Shown here: one piece after another, positions 16,728-24,563 of the stretch
How the letters are laid out: each line of letters opens with the position of its first letter
Position numbering within the stretch: the stretch's first letter is position 1
Source of the DNA: RGIG1993 sp964564225
GTDB lineage: Bacteria; Bacillota; Clostridia; Oscillospirales; CAG-272
Direction: 5' to 3'
DNA: 32,314 nucleotides
Assembly: GCA_964564225.1 (NCBI GenBank)
Contig: CAZMAF010000014.1
Span: 1-32,314 of the forward strand
Notes under the pieces: model-generated
The model's input: the letters and a program-made list of their open reading frames with translations, nothing else
Databases searched by the model: none
Told to the model about the DNA's origin: nothing
Position numbers and translations under genes: made by a program

Positions 16728-18155
16728 ATGCCTAAGCATCTCGACTCAGAATCCCGCAGACTTGTTTTTTCAGACACCACCAATTTGTTAGAGCAGGCGG
16801 CGTATCGCTATGAGCTTCAGGAGCGCGATGAGCCGAATCTCTATCGCAATCTTTTTGATTATGACTCCATTCCGAAAATTTCTTTTAACCATCGTAACGT
16901 GCCGATCAATATGCCCGCTGAGATCTGGATTACTGATACCACGTTCCGTGACGGTCAGCAGTCGACCTCGCCCTTTACGGTAGAGCAGATTGTCGATCTT
17001 TTTGAGATGCTTCACCGTCTGGGCGGAGAGAAGGGTCTTATCCGTCAGAGTGAATTTTTCGTATATTCCGAAAAGGATCGTAAGGCGGTTGAGCGCTGCA
17101 TGGAGCTTGGTTATGAGTTTCCTGAGGTGACAACCTGGATTCGCGCAAGTGAAAAGGATTTCAGGCTTGTTAAGGAAATTGGCATTAAGGAAACGGGTAT
17201 TCTCGTTTCATGTTCCGATTATCACATTTATCAGAAAATGGGACTTACGAGAAAATCCGCGCTGGAAAAGTATCTCGGTATTATCCGTTCGGCGCTTGAG
17301 CACGGTATTCGTCCCCGTTGTCATTTTGAAGATATTACCCGTGCCGATTTTTACGGCTTCGTCGTGCCTTTTGCTACCGAGCTTGTCAAGCTTGGTGAGG
17401 AATACGGCGTGCCGATCAAGATTCGCGCCTGTGATACGATGGGTTATGGCGTGTCTTTCCCCGGAACTGCGCTTCCGCGCAGCGTGCAGGGTATTATTTA
17501 CGGTCTTCAGCATTACGCAGGTGTTTCGTCGGATATGCTGGAGTGGCACGGTCACAATGACTTTTACAAGGCGGTCGCCAATGCATCGACGGCATGGCTT
17601 TACGGCTGCTCCGGTGTAAATTGCTCGATGCTGGGTATCGGCGAGAGAACGGGAAACTGTCCTTTGGAGGCGATGGTAATGGAATATGCCTCGCTTCGCG
17701 GTACGACCGACGGTATGGATCTGAAGGTAATCACCGAGATCGCAGAATATTTTGAGCAAGAGATTGGTTACGACATTCCGCCTAAAACGCCGTTTGTGGG
17801 CAGAAATTTCAATGTTACCCGTGCGGGTATTCATGCCGACGGACTTCTCAAAAACGAGGAAATTTACAATATTTTCAATACCGAGAAAATTCTCGGTAGA
17901 CCTGCGACGGTGGCGGTTGATTCGCACTCCGGTCTTGCGGGTATTGCGCATTGGATGAACGGTTATTACCGTCTTGCCGGTGAATATGTGATGGATAAGC
18001 GTCACCCCTTGATCGTGAAGATGAAGGAGCTGATTGATAAGGAATATGCTGAGGGCAGAACGACTGTGATGGGCGATAATGAGCTTGACGATATGGTGCG
18101 TATTCTCGATTACGATATGTATGAAATTCTTTCTCATGTACATAAGCGGAATTGA
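16728..18155 (+). CDS. Re-citrate synthase (isopropylmalate/homocitrate synthase family)
   Basis: A DRE-TIM metallolyase of 475 aa that most probably condenses acetyl-CoA with oxaloacetate to citrate with Re stereochemistry, the clostridial alternative to the usual citrate synthase. The signature is TDTTFRDGQQS (D70 to Q78; R74-D75 form the DRE-type metal and substrate site). Metal-binding H274-G-H276-N-D278 sits in EWHGHNDF, and GIGERTGNCPLEAM closes the barrel. The C-terminal leucine regulatory domain of LeuA is missing. The 50-residue N-terminal extension and the motif IRQSEFFVYS fit the Re-citrate synthase branch. Databases often label such proteins 2-isopropylmalate synthase. A homocitrate synthase role cannot be excluded from sequence alone. 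It forms a single-gene unit with its own promoter and terminator; aconitase and isocitrate dehydrogenase are not adjacent. Confidence 0.78.
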   Translation: MPKHLDSESRRLVFSDTTNLLEQAAYRYELQERDEPNLYRNLFDYDSIPKISFNHRNVPINMPAEIWITDTTFRDGQQSTSPFTVEQIVDLFEMLHRLGGEKGLIRQSEFFVYSEKDRKAVERCMELGYEFPEVTTWIRASEKDFRLVKEIGIKETGILVSCSDYHIYQKMGLTRKSALEKYLGIIRSALEHGIRPRCHFEDITRADFYGFVVPFATELVKLGEEYGVPIKIRACDTMGYGVSFPGTALPRSVQGIIYGLQHYAGVSSDMLEWHGHNDFYKAVANASTAWLYGCSGVNCSMLGIGERTGNCPLEAMVMEYASLRGTTDGMDLKVITEIAEYFEQEIGYDIPPKTPFVGRNFNVTRAGIHADGLLKNEEIYNIFNTEKILGRPATVAVDSHSGLAGIAHWMNGYYRLAGEYVMDKRHPLIVKMKELIDKEYAEGRTTVMGDNELDDMVRILDYDMYEILSHVHKRN

Positions 18156-18161
18156 ATTTAT

Positions 18162-18192
18162 AAAAAATCCCGACGGCTGTCGGGATTTTTTT
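18162..18192. terminator. Bidirectional terminator between the citrate synthase gene and trmO
   Basis: AAAAAATCCCGAC (18162-18174) pairs with GTCGGGATTTTTT (18179-18191), loop GGCT. It serves both convergent genes; the trmO stop codon (18191-18193) overlaps it. Confidence 0.88.
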
Positions 18193-18871
18193 ATGGGGCG
18201 GGGAAATATACGTCAATGACGGTGGCGGTGTCGCCGTCGACTGTGAAGGCAAGCTCAAAATCGGCGTAGCGCATACGGTAGATGCGCGTGGGGTCGCTTT
18301 GATAGGAAGGGCGTGGGTCTTCGGCAAGGCAGGCGATGGCAGATTTGCGCTTATCTTCGGGGATGCGATTACTCAATTCTTCGGGGCAGATTACTGTGAG
18401 CGTATAGTCGCGGAAGGCATCGGAAAAGCCACCGACGGCATCAGGATGGCAGTCGCTGTGCGGCACATAGGGCTTAATGTCGTAGATGGGTGTTTTGTCG
18501 AGAAGATCTGCACCTGATACAACAAGGTAGCTGCCGTTTTCTTCGTTTTCGCAGATTTTGATGAGTTTTACCGAGGAAAGCCCGATGGAGTTCGGTCGAA
18601 AGGGTGAACGCGTGGCAAAAACACCGACTCGCTTATTGCCGCCGAGACGGGGTGGACGGACGGTGGGGAAAAAGCCTTCGCGGTGCGAGGCGGAAAAATC
18701 AAAAATAAGCCAGAGGTGTGAAAATTCTTCAATGCCTCTGAGAGCTTCGCGATCGCGGTATTTTGGCAAAAAGATGATTTTACCATAGCTTTCCACACGT
18801 CCCGATTGGCGCGGAATGCCGAATTTTTCTTTGAAATCGGTTTCGATATAGGCAATTGGCTCGATAGGCAT
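18191..18871 (-). CDS. trmO: TrmO, tRNA t6A37 N6-methyltransferase
   Basis: SAM-dependent enzyme (formerly TsaA/YaeB) that methylates N6-threonylcarbamoyladenosine at position 37 of certain tRNAs. Family motifs are clear: GIPRQSG near the N terminus, GIEEFSHLWLIF, VGVFATRSPFRPNSIGLSSV, and LLDKTPIYDIKPYVPHSD. The C-terminal part (YADFELAFTVDGD) is the usual small extra domain. The length of 226 aa is normal. AAGGAG lies 7 nt before the ATG. The gene has its own promoter and is convergent with the Re-citrate synthase gene. Confidence 0.92.
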   Translation of the reverse strand: MPIEPIAYIETDFKEKFGIPRQSGRVESYGKIIFLPKYRDREALRGIEEFSHLWLIFDFSASHREGFFPTVRPPRLGGNKRVGVFATRSPFRPNSIGLSSVKLIKICENEENGSYLVVSGADLLDKTPIYDIKPYVPHSDCHPDAVGGFSDAFRDYTLTVICPEELSNRIPEDKRKSAIACLAEDPRPSYQSDPTRIYRMRYADFELAFTVDGDTATVIDVYFPAP

Positions 18872-18904
18872 AGGGGATCTCCTTATGGGGTTTATTACGG
18901 TTGT

Positions 18905-18933
18905 AGTATAGCATAGGTTTTCGTGGTTTGCAA
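18905..18933 (-). promoter_or_regulatory. Sigma-A promoter of trmO
   Basis: On the minus strand TTGCAA (18933-18928), 17 bp, TATACT (18910-18905), 34 nt before the ATG. Confidence 0.75.
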
Positions 18934-19001
18934 GGGGCGATGATAAAAAGATTAAAATGTATTGATAACGGCAAATTGATCATATCATGATGAAAAATTA
19001 A

Positions 19002-19034
19002 AAAACGCATCTTGCTTTGGGCAAGATGCGTTTT
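19002..19034 (-). terminator. Terminator of the symporter gene
   Basis: A perfect 14-bp stem AAAACGCATCTTGC (19002-19015) / GCAAGATGCGTTTT (19021-19034). On the minus strand it is followed by TTTTTAATTTTT. It lies 4 nt after the stop codon. Confidence 0.9.
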
Positions 19035-19037
19035 CGG

Positions 19038-20576
19038 TTATTTCAGATGATTCTTTGCAGAGGCGGAAACGGGGATGTTGTAGCAGGCGAAGGCGTTTTC
19101 GACATCCTCGGAAGGCTTCTTCTTTGAGAAAAGCGAAAGAACGGGAACGAGGACGAGTCCTGCGATCATCATCAGAGCGCCGCAAACGATAGGGGACTGC
19201 AACGTGGTGGGTAAGTAGCTGCGAAGAAGGGTGGTGGCAACCATACCGACGGGACCGAGAATGAAGCATACCCATACCGAAAGCTTGCTCGTTTTCTTGA
19301 GGTAGAGCCCGTAGAGGAAGGGCGCGAGGAATGCGCCTGCGAGAGCGCCCCACGAAAGTCCCATCATCTGCGCGATAAAGCCGACGGCTTCGCTGTTGCC
19401 TTTATACTGATAGATGGCAAGTCCTGCTGAGATCGCAACGAAAATGGCGATGAGAATGCGCATCAGCAGAAGCTGTTTTTTCTCGCTGATATCCTTCTTG
19501 ACGTAGGATGCGACGATGTCGAGCGTGATGGTCGAGGACGAGGTCATAACGAGCGAGGAAAGGGTGGACATGGATGCTGATAAAACGAGAATAATCACGA
19601 TGCCCATTAAAAGCGCGGGGATATTTTCAAGCATTTTGGGGATGATGGCATCGTAACCGACTGTGTTTACGTCAATGTCGTAGAGTCTGCCGAAGCCGCC
19701 GAGGAAGTAGCATCCGCCTGCTACCACGGTGGCAAAGAGAGTGGAGATGATCGTACCTTTTCTGACGGCGGCTTCATCCTTGATGGCGTAGAATTTGCCC
19801 ACCATCTGAGGAAGTCCCCACGTGCCGAGCGAGGTGAGGATGACGACTGCGAAAAGTCCTAACGGGTCCGGGCCGAAAAAGGAAGCGAATGCACCGGGAT
19901 TATTGCCGACGACCTCGACCTTAGAGAGTGAGGAAATGGCTTCCATAAAGCCGCCATTGTCCTTCAGGACGGCTCCGATGACAGCGACGATGCCGAATAA
20001 CATAATGATACCCTGAATGAAGTCGTTGATGGCGGTTGCGAGATAGCCGCCGATAATGACGTAAATACAGGTGAGAATCGACATCAGAAGAATACATACG
20101 GTGTAGTCGATACCGAACGCCATTTCAAAAAGACGGGAAAGTCCGTTGAAGAGCGATGCGGTATAGGGAATGAGAAAGATGAAAATGATGATGGCGGCAG
20201 CGATTTTCAGTGCGTGGCTTTCGTAACGCTTTCCGAAGAATTGCGACATCGTGGCAGAGCCGTAGTGCTGTGTCATCAGGCGGGTTCGTCTGCCGAGAAT
20301 GACCCATGCGAGAAGCGAGCCGATGATGGCGTTTCCGAGACCGATCCAGGTGGATGCGATACCGAATTTCCAACCGAACTGACCTGCGTAGCCGATGAAG
20401 ATAACGGCAGAGAAGTAGGACGTGCCGTATGCGAATGCCGAAAGCCAAGGGCCGATGCCACGTCCGCCCAGCACGAAGCCGTTAACGTCGCGGGTTGAAT
20501 GACGGGAGCGAATGCCGACATAAATCATAACAGCGAAGAAAATGACGAGCATTGCCAATTTGATGAAGAGATCCAT
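19038..20576 (-). CDS. Sodium:solute symporter (SSS family), predicted tyrosine uptake
   Basis: A 512-aa polytopic transporter of the SSS family (PutP/PanF type) that couples solute import to sodium. About 13 hydrophobic helices are visible. Family features include AFAYGTSYFSAVIFIGYAG in the early helices, the stretch from YVIIGGYLATAINDFIQG, and the Ser/Thr-rich STLSSLVMTSSSTITLDI, which matches the sodium-site helix of the family. I start it at ATG 20576 because AAAGGAG lies 7 nt upstream; a longer frame to 20876 simply reads through the T-box leader. The T-box in front carries a Tyr specifier. The substrate is therefore predicted to be tyrosine or a close aromatic compound. The sequence itself does not show the substrate. 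Confidence 0.88.
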   Translation of the reverse strand: MDLFIKLAMLVIFFAVMIYVGIRSRHSTRDVNGFVLGGRGIGPWLSAFAYGTSYFSAVIFIGYAGQFGWKFGIASTWIGLGNAIIGSLLAWVILGRRTRLMTQHYGSATMSQFFGKRYESHALKIAAAIIIFIFLIPYTASLFNGLSRLFEMAFGIDYTVCILLMSILTCIYVIIGGYLATAINDFIQGIIMLFGIVAVIGAVLKDNGGFMEAISSLSKVEVVGNNPGAFASFFGPDPLGLFAVVILTSLGTWGLPQMVGKFYAIKDEAAVRKGTIISTLFATVVAGGCYFLGGFGRLYDIDVNTVGYDAIIPKMLENIPALLMGIVIILVLSASMSTLSSLVMTSSSTITLDIVASYVKKDISEKKQLLLMRILIAIFVAISAGLAIYQYKGNSEAVGFIAQMMGLSWGALAGAFLAPFLYGLYLKKTSKLSVWVCFILGPVGMVATTLLRSYLPTTLQSPIVCGALMMIAGLVLVPVLSLFSKKKPSEDVENAFACYNIPVSASAKNHLK

Positions 20577-20607
20577 AATAACTCCTTTCGTTTCGGTGAC
20601 GGGCAAT

Positions 20608-20870
20608 AAAAAACCTCTCCTCCACACAGGGAAGAGAGGACGGAAAAACCGTGTTACCACCTCAATTTGCTGTATACTCGCGCATACAGCCTCACCGAGT
20701 ACAATCATACTCTCACGCTGTAACGGGCGTTCCCGTCGCCGCCTACTGAAAGTTCGGGGCGCTGCTAACGAAATGTATTCGCGAAAACTCTTCCTTACCG
20801 ACTTGCAGCTACCGTCGGCTCTCTGAGAAGGCGTGGAGTTTGCTACTTTTTTTCGATCATTGCATTTGAT
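20608..20870 (-). promoter_or_regulatory. T-box riboswitch, specifier UAC (Tyr)
   Basis: Uncharged-tRNA-sensing leader of the symporter gene. On the minus strand it shows, in order, the AAAGTAG specifier-loop element, AGAGAG with the distal GGTAGCTG loop, a 9-nt specifier loop strand GCGAATACA, and the antiterminator GAGG-TGGTAAC-ACGG/CCGT-CCTC with its 7-nt bulge. A terminator then follows, CCTCTCTTCC (20639-20630) / GGAGGAGAGG (20623-20614) plus six U. The specifier triplet is UAC at 20777-20775, in the same register as glycine leaders (GAA, codon, A, lower stem). The bulge base UGGU fits a tRNA with A at position 73, as tRNA-Tyr has. The class is very sure; the codon reading is fairly sure. 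Confidence 0.93.
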
Positions 20871-20876
20871 AGACAT

Positions 20877-20905
20877 ACTTTATCACGATTACATGATTTT
20901 GTCAA
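20877..20905 (-). promoter_or_regulatory. Sigma-A promoter of the Tyr T-box transcript
   Basis: On the minus strand TTGACA (20905-20900), 17 bp, TAAAGT (20882-20877). It is placed directly upstream of the T-box leader. Confidence 0.8.
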
Positions 20906-20945
20906 GTGTTTTTGGAAAGTTTTTCGCGAAATTGGCAATTTTTTG

Positions 20946-20974
20946 TTGATTTTTTTTGGGCAGTGTGATATAAT
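20946..20974 (+). promoter_or_regulatory. Sigma-A promoter of the ASCH-domain gene
   Basis: TTGATT (20946-20951), 17 bp, TATAAT (20969-20974), 23 nt before the ATG. It is divergent from the T-box promoter. Confidence 0.8.
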
Positions 20975-20997
20975 CAGTTATAGAAAGGGGTGACGGT

Positions 20998-21342
20998 ATG
21001 ATACACGAAATGAAGCTGAACGAAACACCGTTTCTTTTCATTGAGAGCGGACGTAAGCGATACGAGCTTCGGCTCTGGGATGAAAAGCGGCAAAAGCTAT
21101 CCGCAGGGGACACCGTCGTTTTTACGATGGCGGGTGACGCAGGTCGCAGGTTGACAGCGGAAGTGATTGCGCTGCATCGGTTTTCTTCTTTCGATGAGTT
21201 GTACCGCGCTTTGCCTTTGACAGAATGCGGCTACCGTGAAGATGAGCTGGTAAGTGCCTCGCCGCGTGATATGGAGGCGTACTATTCACCGGATGAGCAA
21301 CGTCGCTACGGTGTTGTGGCAATTGAAGTGAAGGTTATATAA
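20998..21342 (+). CDS. ASCH-domain RNA-binding-like protein
   Basis: A 114-aa protein made up of an ASCH domain, a PUA-like beta-barrel fold. Typical features are KLNETPFLFIESGRKRYELRLWDEKR near the N terminus, LSAGDTVVF, and a C-terminal RYGVVAIEV strand. ASCH proteins are thought to bind RNA or modified nucleosides; some (YqfB type) hydrolyse N4-acetylcytidine, but this one cannot be assigned to that activity by sight. The ATG has AAAGGGG 7 nt upstream. It is a single-gene unit with its own promoter and a strong hairpin terminator. Confidence 0.85.
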   Translation: MIHEMKLNETPFLFIESGRKRYELRLWDEKRQKLSAGDTVVFTMAGDAGRRLTAEVIALHRFSSFDELYRALPLTECGYREDELVSASPRDMEAYYSPDEQRRYGVVAIEVKVI

Positions 21343-21344
21343 AA

Positions 21345-21388
21345 TAATCCTCCCGACTGTGTGTAACGCACGGTCGGGAGGATTTGGT
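21345..21388. terminator. Bidirectional terminator between the ASCH gene and the PTS gene
   Basis: A stem of about 15 bp, AATCCTCCCGACTGTG (from 21346) with CACGGTCGGGAGGATT (to 21384), including one G-U pair. It is followed by TTGGTTTT on the plus strand and lies within 6 nt of both stop codons. Confidence 0.85.
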
Positions 21389-21389
21389 T

Positions 21390-23015
21390 TTATAGGTCGT
21401 TCATATAGTCTTCCAGCTCGGATTTGATGACGGCGACCTGCGGTCCGTAGACGACCTGAACGCCGCCGCCTTTTTTAATCACGCCGCGTGCGCCGCTTTC
21501 CTTGAGGGCGGATTCCGATACGAGCTCGGCGTTTTTGACCGATACGCGCAGACGGGTAGCACAGCAATCGAGCGAGAGGATATTGTCCTTGCCGCCGAGT
21601 CCTTCGAGAATGAGGGCGCTCGTGGCATCGTCGGTGCGTGCGTCCCGGCTTGCTTTCTTTTGGGCATCGTAATCGGCACGGGTATAGAGCTTCACGTCGC
21701 CGTCTTCAAGCTCTCTGCCGGGTGTGCGATAGTTCTTTTTGAGAATGAGAAAACGGAAGAGAAAGAAATAAATAATGAAATAGAAGATACCGACAAGGGG
21801 GACCATCAGCCAATTGGTTTTGGCATTGCCTTGAAGGATACCGAAAAGCGTGAGGTCAATGATACCGCCTGAAAAGGTCATACCGACGCCGACACCGAGC
21901 GCGTGCATCAGCATATAGGAAACGCCTGCAAGGATTGAGTGAATGACGTAGAGCGCGGGTGCGACGAAGAGAAAGGTGAACTCAATCGGTTCGGTAATAC
22001 CGGTCAAGATCGAGGTGAGGGCGGCGGAAAAGAGAAGACCGCCGATGGCTTTTTTCTTTTTGTTGTCGGCTACCGAATACATGGCGAGAGCGGCGCCGGG
22101 CAGACCGAAGATCATTAAGGGGAATTTGCCGCTCATAAAGCGGGTTGCCGATACTGAGAAGCGCGTTGTGGCAGAGGAGGCAAGCTCGGCGAAGAAAATA
22201 TTTTGCGCGCCGTAGATCATTGTACCGTCTACCAGCATAGAGCCGCCGACACCGGTTTGCCAGAAGGGGAGATAAAAGACGTGGTGGAGTCCGAAGGGGA
22301 TGAGAATACGCTCGATAAAGCCGTAGATCATCGTACCGGCATAGCCTGATTTCAAGACGAGGTTGCCGAGAGAATAGATTGCGGATTGGATATACGGCCA
22401 GACGAAGAACATGAAAACGCCGACGATGAGATAGGCAACGGTTGAGATGATGGGAATAAAGCGCGTACCGCCGAAAAAGGAAATGGCAGTTGGCAATTTG
22501 ATTTTATAGAAGCGATTGTGAAGAAAGGCAACGCCGAGTCCGACGATGATACCGCCAAAAACGCCCATTTGCAGAGAGTTGATGCCGACAACATTGACGA
22601 TAGTTCCTTCTTGCATTGCCCCTTCGGCGAGCTTGCCTGTGATGCTGAGAAGCGCGCCGATGGTTTTGTGCATAACGAAGAAGGCGATTGCCGCCGAAAG
22701 TGTGGCAGTGGCTTTTTCATTTTCTGCCATACCGAGCGCGACGCCCATAGCGAACAGCAGGGGAAGGTTATCAAAAATAACCGTACCGACTGAAGACAGA
22801 ATTGTGAAGACTGAATATAAAAAGGTGTCCGGTCCCATAAAGCCGATGAGTCCGTAAGCTTCGAGCATGGTGACGTTGGTAAAGGATGCGCCGATGCCGA
22901 GCAATAAGCCTGCGATGGGGAGGAGCGCGATCGGAAGCATAAAGGCGCGTCCGACACGCTGCAGAAGGCTGAAAAAGCCTTGTGTATCACGGTTTTTTCT
23001 TTTTGCGGATGTCAT
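21390..23015 (-). CDS. PTS EIICB component, glucose/maltose (MalX-like) family
   Basis: A sugar transporter of 541 aa that imports and phosphorylates a hexose or hexose derivative at the expense of phosphoenolpyruvate. The EIIC domain spans roughly residues 10-420 with about ten helices. It carries FFGGTRFIPIISTV, PFGLHHVFY and the sugar-binding GITEPIEFTFLFVAP motif. A short linker leads to the EIIB domain with NILSLDCCATRLRVSV, in which C485 aligns with the phosphorylated cysteine. There is no EIIA domain or gene nearby, so it must use an EIIA encoded elsewhere. The N-terminal part and FGGTRF motif resemble MalX; glucose, maltose or N-acetylglucosamine-like sugars are all possible. AAAGGAA lies before the ATG. 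The promoter lacks a clear -35 box. Confidence 0.9.
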   Translation of the reverse strand: MTSAKRKNRDTQGFFSLLQRVGRAFMLPIALLPIAGLLLGIGASFTNVTMLEAYGLIGFMGPDTFLYSVFTILSSVGTVIFDNLPLLFAMGVALGMAENEKATATLSAAIAFFVMHKTIGALLSITGKLAEGAMQEGTIVNVVGINSLQMGVFGGIIVGLGVAFLHNRFYKIKLPTAISFFGGTRFIPIISTVAYLIVGVFMFFVWPYIQSAIYSLGNLVLKSGYAGTMIYGFIERILIPFGLHHVFYLPFWQTGVGGSMLVDGTMIYGAQNIFFAELASSATTRFSVSATRFMSGKFPLMIFGLPGAALAMYSVADNKKKKAIGGLLFSAALTSILTGITEPIEFTFLFVAPALYVIHSILAGVSYMLMHALGVGVGMTFSGGIIDLTLFGILQGNAKTNWLMVPLVGIFYFIIYFFLFRFLILKKNYRTPGRELEDGDVKLYTRADYDAQKKASRDARTDDATSALILEGLGGKDNILSLDCCATRLRVSVKNAELVSESALKESGARGVIKKGGGVQVVYGPQVAVIKSELEDYMNDL

Positions 23016-23068
23016 ACAAAATTCCTTTGAAAGTGTTTTTTTGTTTTATTGTGTGTGGAAAAAGAGAG

Positions 23069-23074
23069 AGTATA
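23069..23074 (-). promoter_or_regulatory. Possible -10 box of the PTS gene
   Basis: The minus strand reads TATACT 54 nt before the ATG. No -35 box lies at 17 bp (only an A run), so initiation may need an activator. It is a weak call. Confidence 0.35.
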
Positions 23075-23096
23075 ATCGGTAAAATTTGTATTTTTT

Positions 23097-23110
23097 TCAA
23101 CAATCGTTGA
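23097..23110. promoter_or_regulatory. Dyad TCAAC-N4-GTTGA in the divergent PTS/acyltransferase region
   Basis: Five-base arms separated by AATC, 8 bp before the -35 box of the plus-strand promoter and upstream of the PTS -10 box. Its position suits a regulator serving either gene. No named regulator is recognised. Confidence 0.4.
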
Positions 23111-23118
23111 TAATTCTC

Positions 23119-23147
23119 TTGAAAAAACGTGGCGGATATGGTATACT
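23119..23147 (+). promoter_or_regulatory. Sigma-A promoter of the PlsC-like gene
   Basis: TTGAAA (23119-23124), 17 bp, TATACT (23142-23147), 36 nt before the ATG at 23184. Confidence 0.8.
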
Positions 23148-23183
23148 GAATCGGACTCTGAACGAAAACAAGGGGTTTTGTTT

Positions 23184-24446
23184 ATGAAAATTAAAATGAA
23201 GTCAAAGTCTTATGAAGAAGTTTTGTCCTTGAAGCATCCCGAGCATAAGAAACCGAAACGTCCGTGGTTTTTACTCAGGAGTCTTGTGCGCCTTTTGTCG
23301 ATTCCCGACCTTTGGCGGACGAAATTCCGTTATACATGGGTGGATAAAAAGCATTGTCCGAAGGGACCGTATCTGATTCTTATGAATCATTCGAGCTTTC
23401 TTGATTTGAAGATTGCCTCGCGTATTTTCTATCCGATGCCTTATCACGTTGTTTCAACCTCCGATTCGCTGATCGGCAAGGCGTGGCTGATGCGGCGCAT
23501 CGGTTGTATTCCCACCGAAAAATTCGTGTGCGATATGACACTTCTTCGCGATATGAAATACGCGCTTTTGAAGAAAAAGAGAAGCGTTCTGATGTATCCC
23601 GAGGCAGGGTATTCTTTTGACGGTCGCTCGGTGACCTTGCCGGACAGTCTTGGCGGACTTTGTAAGATGCTGAAGGTTCCCGTTCTGACGGTGATGACTT
23701 ACGGCGCATTTCACGAGCAACCGCTTTATAGTGCGCTTCGTCGCCGGAAGGTAAAGGCGTCGGCTGAGGTGAAATGTCTGTTTACGCCCGAAGAAATTGA
23801 GGAAAAAAGCGCTGAAGAACTGACAGCCGCTATTCGTGAGGCATTTTCTTTCGATAACTTCCGTTGGCAGAGAGAAAATCGCATTGCCATAACCGAGAAG
23901 ACGCGTGCCGAGGGACTCGAGAAGATTCTTTACCGTTGTCCCGATTGTGAAAAGGAGGGTGAAATGACCTCCGAAGGCGATACCGTTAGTTGTAAGGTTT
24001 GCTGCCATCGGTTTTTCCTTGATGCGTACGGTACGATGGTATCGCTTGACGGTGAAAGCCGTTTTACGCATATTCCCGATTGGTGCGATTGGGAGCGTTC
24101 TCTTGTTAAGAAAGAGATTGAAGAAGGGACGTATGCGGTTTTTTCCAAGGTACGGATTTGTATAGCGGTGGATTATAAATCAATCTATGATGTTGGACAA
24201 GGTAGTTTGTCTCACAGCAAAAATGGCTTTGTTCTCCGTGATGAGGGCGGTAACGTTCTGTACGAGCAGAAGCCGCTTTTCAGCCATAGTGTTTGCGCCG
24301 ATTTCTTTTGGTACGAGCGCGGCGACGTGATCGGCATCGGTCCGAAGGGTATGACCTATTACTGTATTTTTGAAGAGCCGTGGCAGGTTGCCAAGGTGCG
24401 TTTTGGCGCAGAGGAGCTGTATAAAAAGCTTCGCAAGCGCTCGTAA
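23184..24446 (+). CDS. PlsC-like acyltransferase with zinc-ribbon C-terminal region
   Basis: A 420-aa protein whose N-terminal half is a PlsC/LPLAT acyltransferase domain. Such enzymes move an acyl chain to lysophosphatidic acid or a related acceptor at the membrane. The catalytic motif is N-H69-S-S-F-L-D74 (HX4D), followed by GCIPTEKF and YPEAGYS (the usual FPEGTRS block, here altered). The C-terminal half is not part of normal PlsC. It starts with a four-cysteine zinc ribbon, C252-x2-C255 and C270-x2-C273, and continues for about 140 residues of mixed alpha/beta sequence without a motif I know. There is no clear membrane helix; the N terminus is very basic. I start at ATG 23184 (AAGGGG 8 nt upstream) rather than TTG 23178. 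It is a single-gene unit. Confidence 0.82.
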   Translation: MKIKMKSKSYEEVLSLKHPEHKKPKRPWFLLRSLVRLLSIPDLWRTKFRYTWVDKKHCPKGPYLILMNHSSFLDLKIASRIFYPMPYHVVSTSDSLIGKAWLMRRIGCIPTEKFVCDMTLLRDMKYALLKKKRSVLMYPEAGYSFDGRSVTLPDSLGGLCKMLKVPVLTVMTYGAFHEQPLYSALRRRKVKASAEVKCLFTPEEIEEKSAEELTAAIREAFSFDNFRWQRENRIAITEKTRAEGLEKILYRCPDCEKEGEMTSEGDTVSCKVCCHRFFLDAYGTMVSLDGESRFTHIPDWCDWERSLVKKEIEEGTYAVFSKVRICIAVDYKSIYDVGQGSLSHSKNGFVLRDEGGNVLYEQKPLFSHSVCADFFWYERGDVIGIGPKGMTYYCIFEEPWQVAKVRFGAEELYKKLRKRS

Positions 24447-24452
24447 GAATAG

Positions 24453-24498
24453 AACCGTCTGTTTGGATTTTATGAAATCTTCGGCAGACGGTTTTGTT
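24453..24498 (+). terminator. Terminator after the PlsC-like gene
   Basis: AACCGTCTG (24453-24461) pairs with CAGACGGTT (24485-24493), with an inner GATTT/AAATC helix, followed by TTGTTT. It is a long hairpin with a short U tract. Confidence 0.75.
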
Positions 24499-24528
24499 TA
24501 TAAAATCATAAAAATTGCGAAAATAGTG

Positions 24529-24557
24529 TTGACAAGTATTTTTTTTTATGGTATACT
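24529..24557 (+). promoter_or_regulatory. Sigma-A promoter of the second T-box transcript
   Basis: TTGACA (24529-24534), 17 bp, TATACT (24552-24557). Start of transcription is expected near 24564, just before the T-box leader. Confidence 0.9.
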
Positions 24558-24563
24558 GTGAGA

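Noticed and set aside
20577..20876. Extension of the symporter frame to 20876
   Set aside because: The added 100 codons are the T-box leader read as protein. The ATG at 20576 has AAAGGAG 7 nt upstream.
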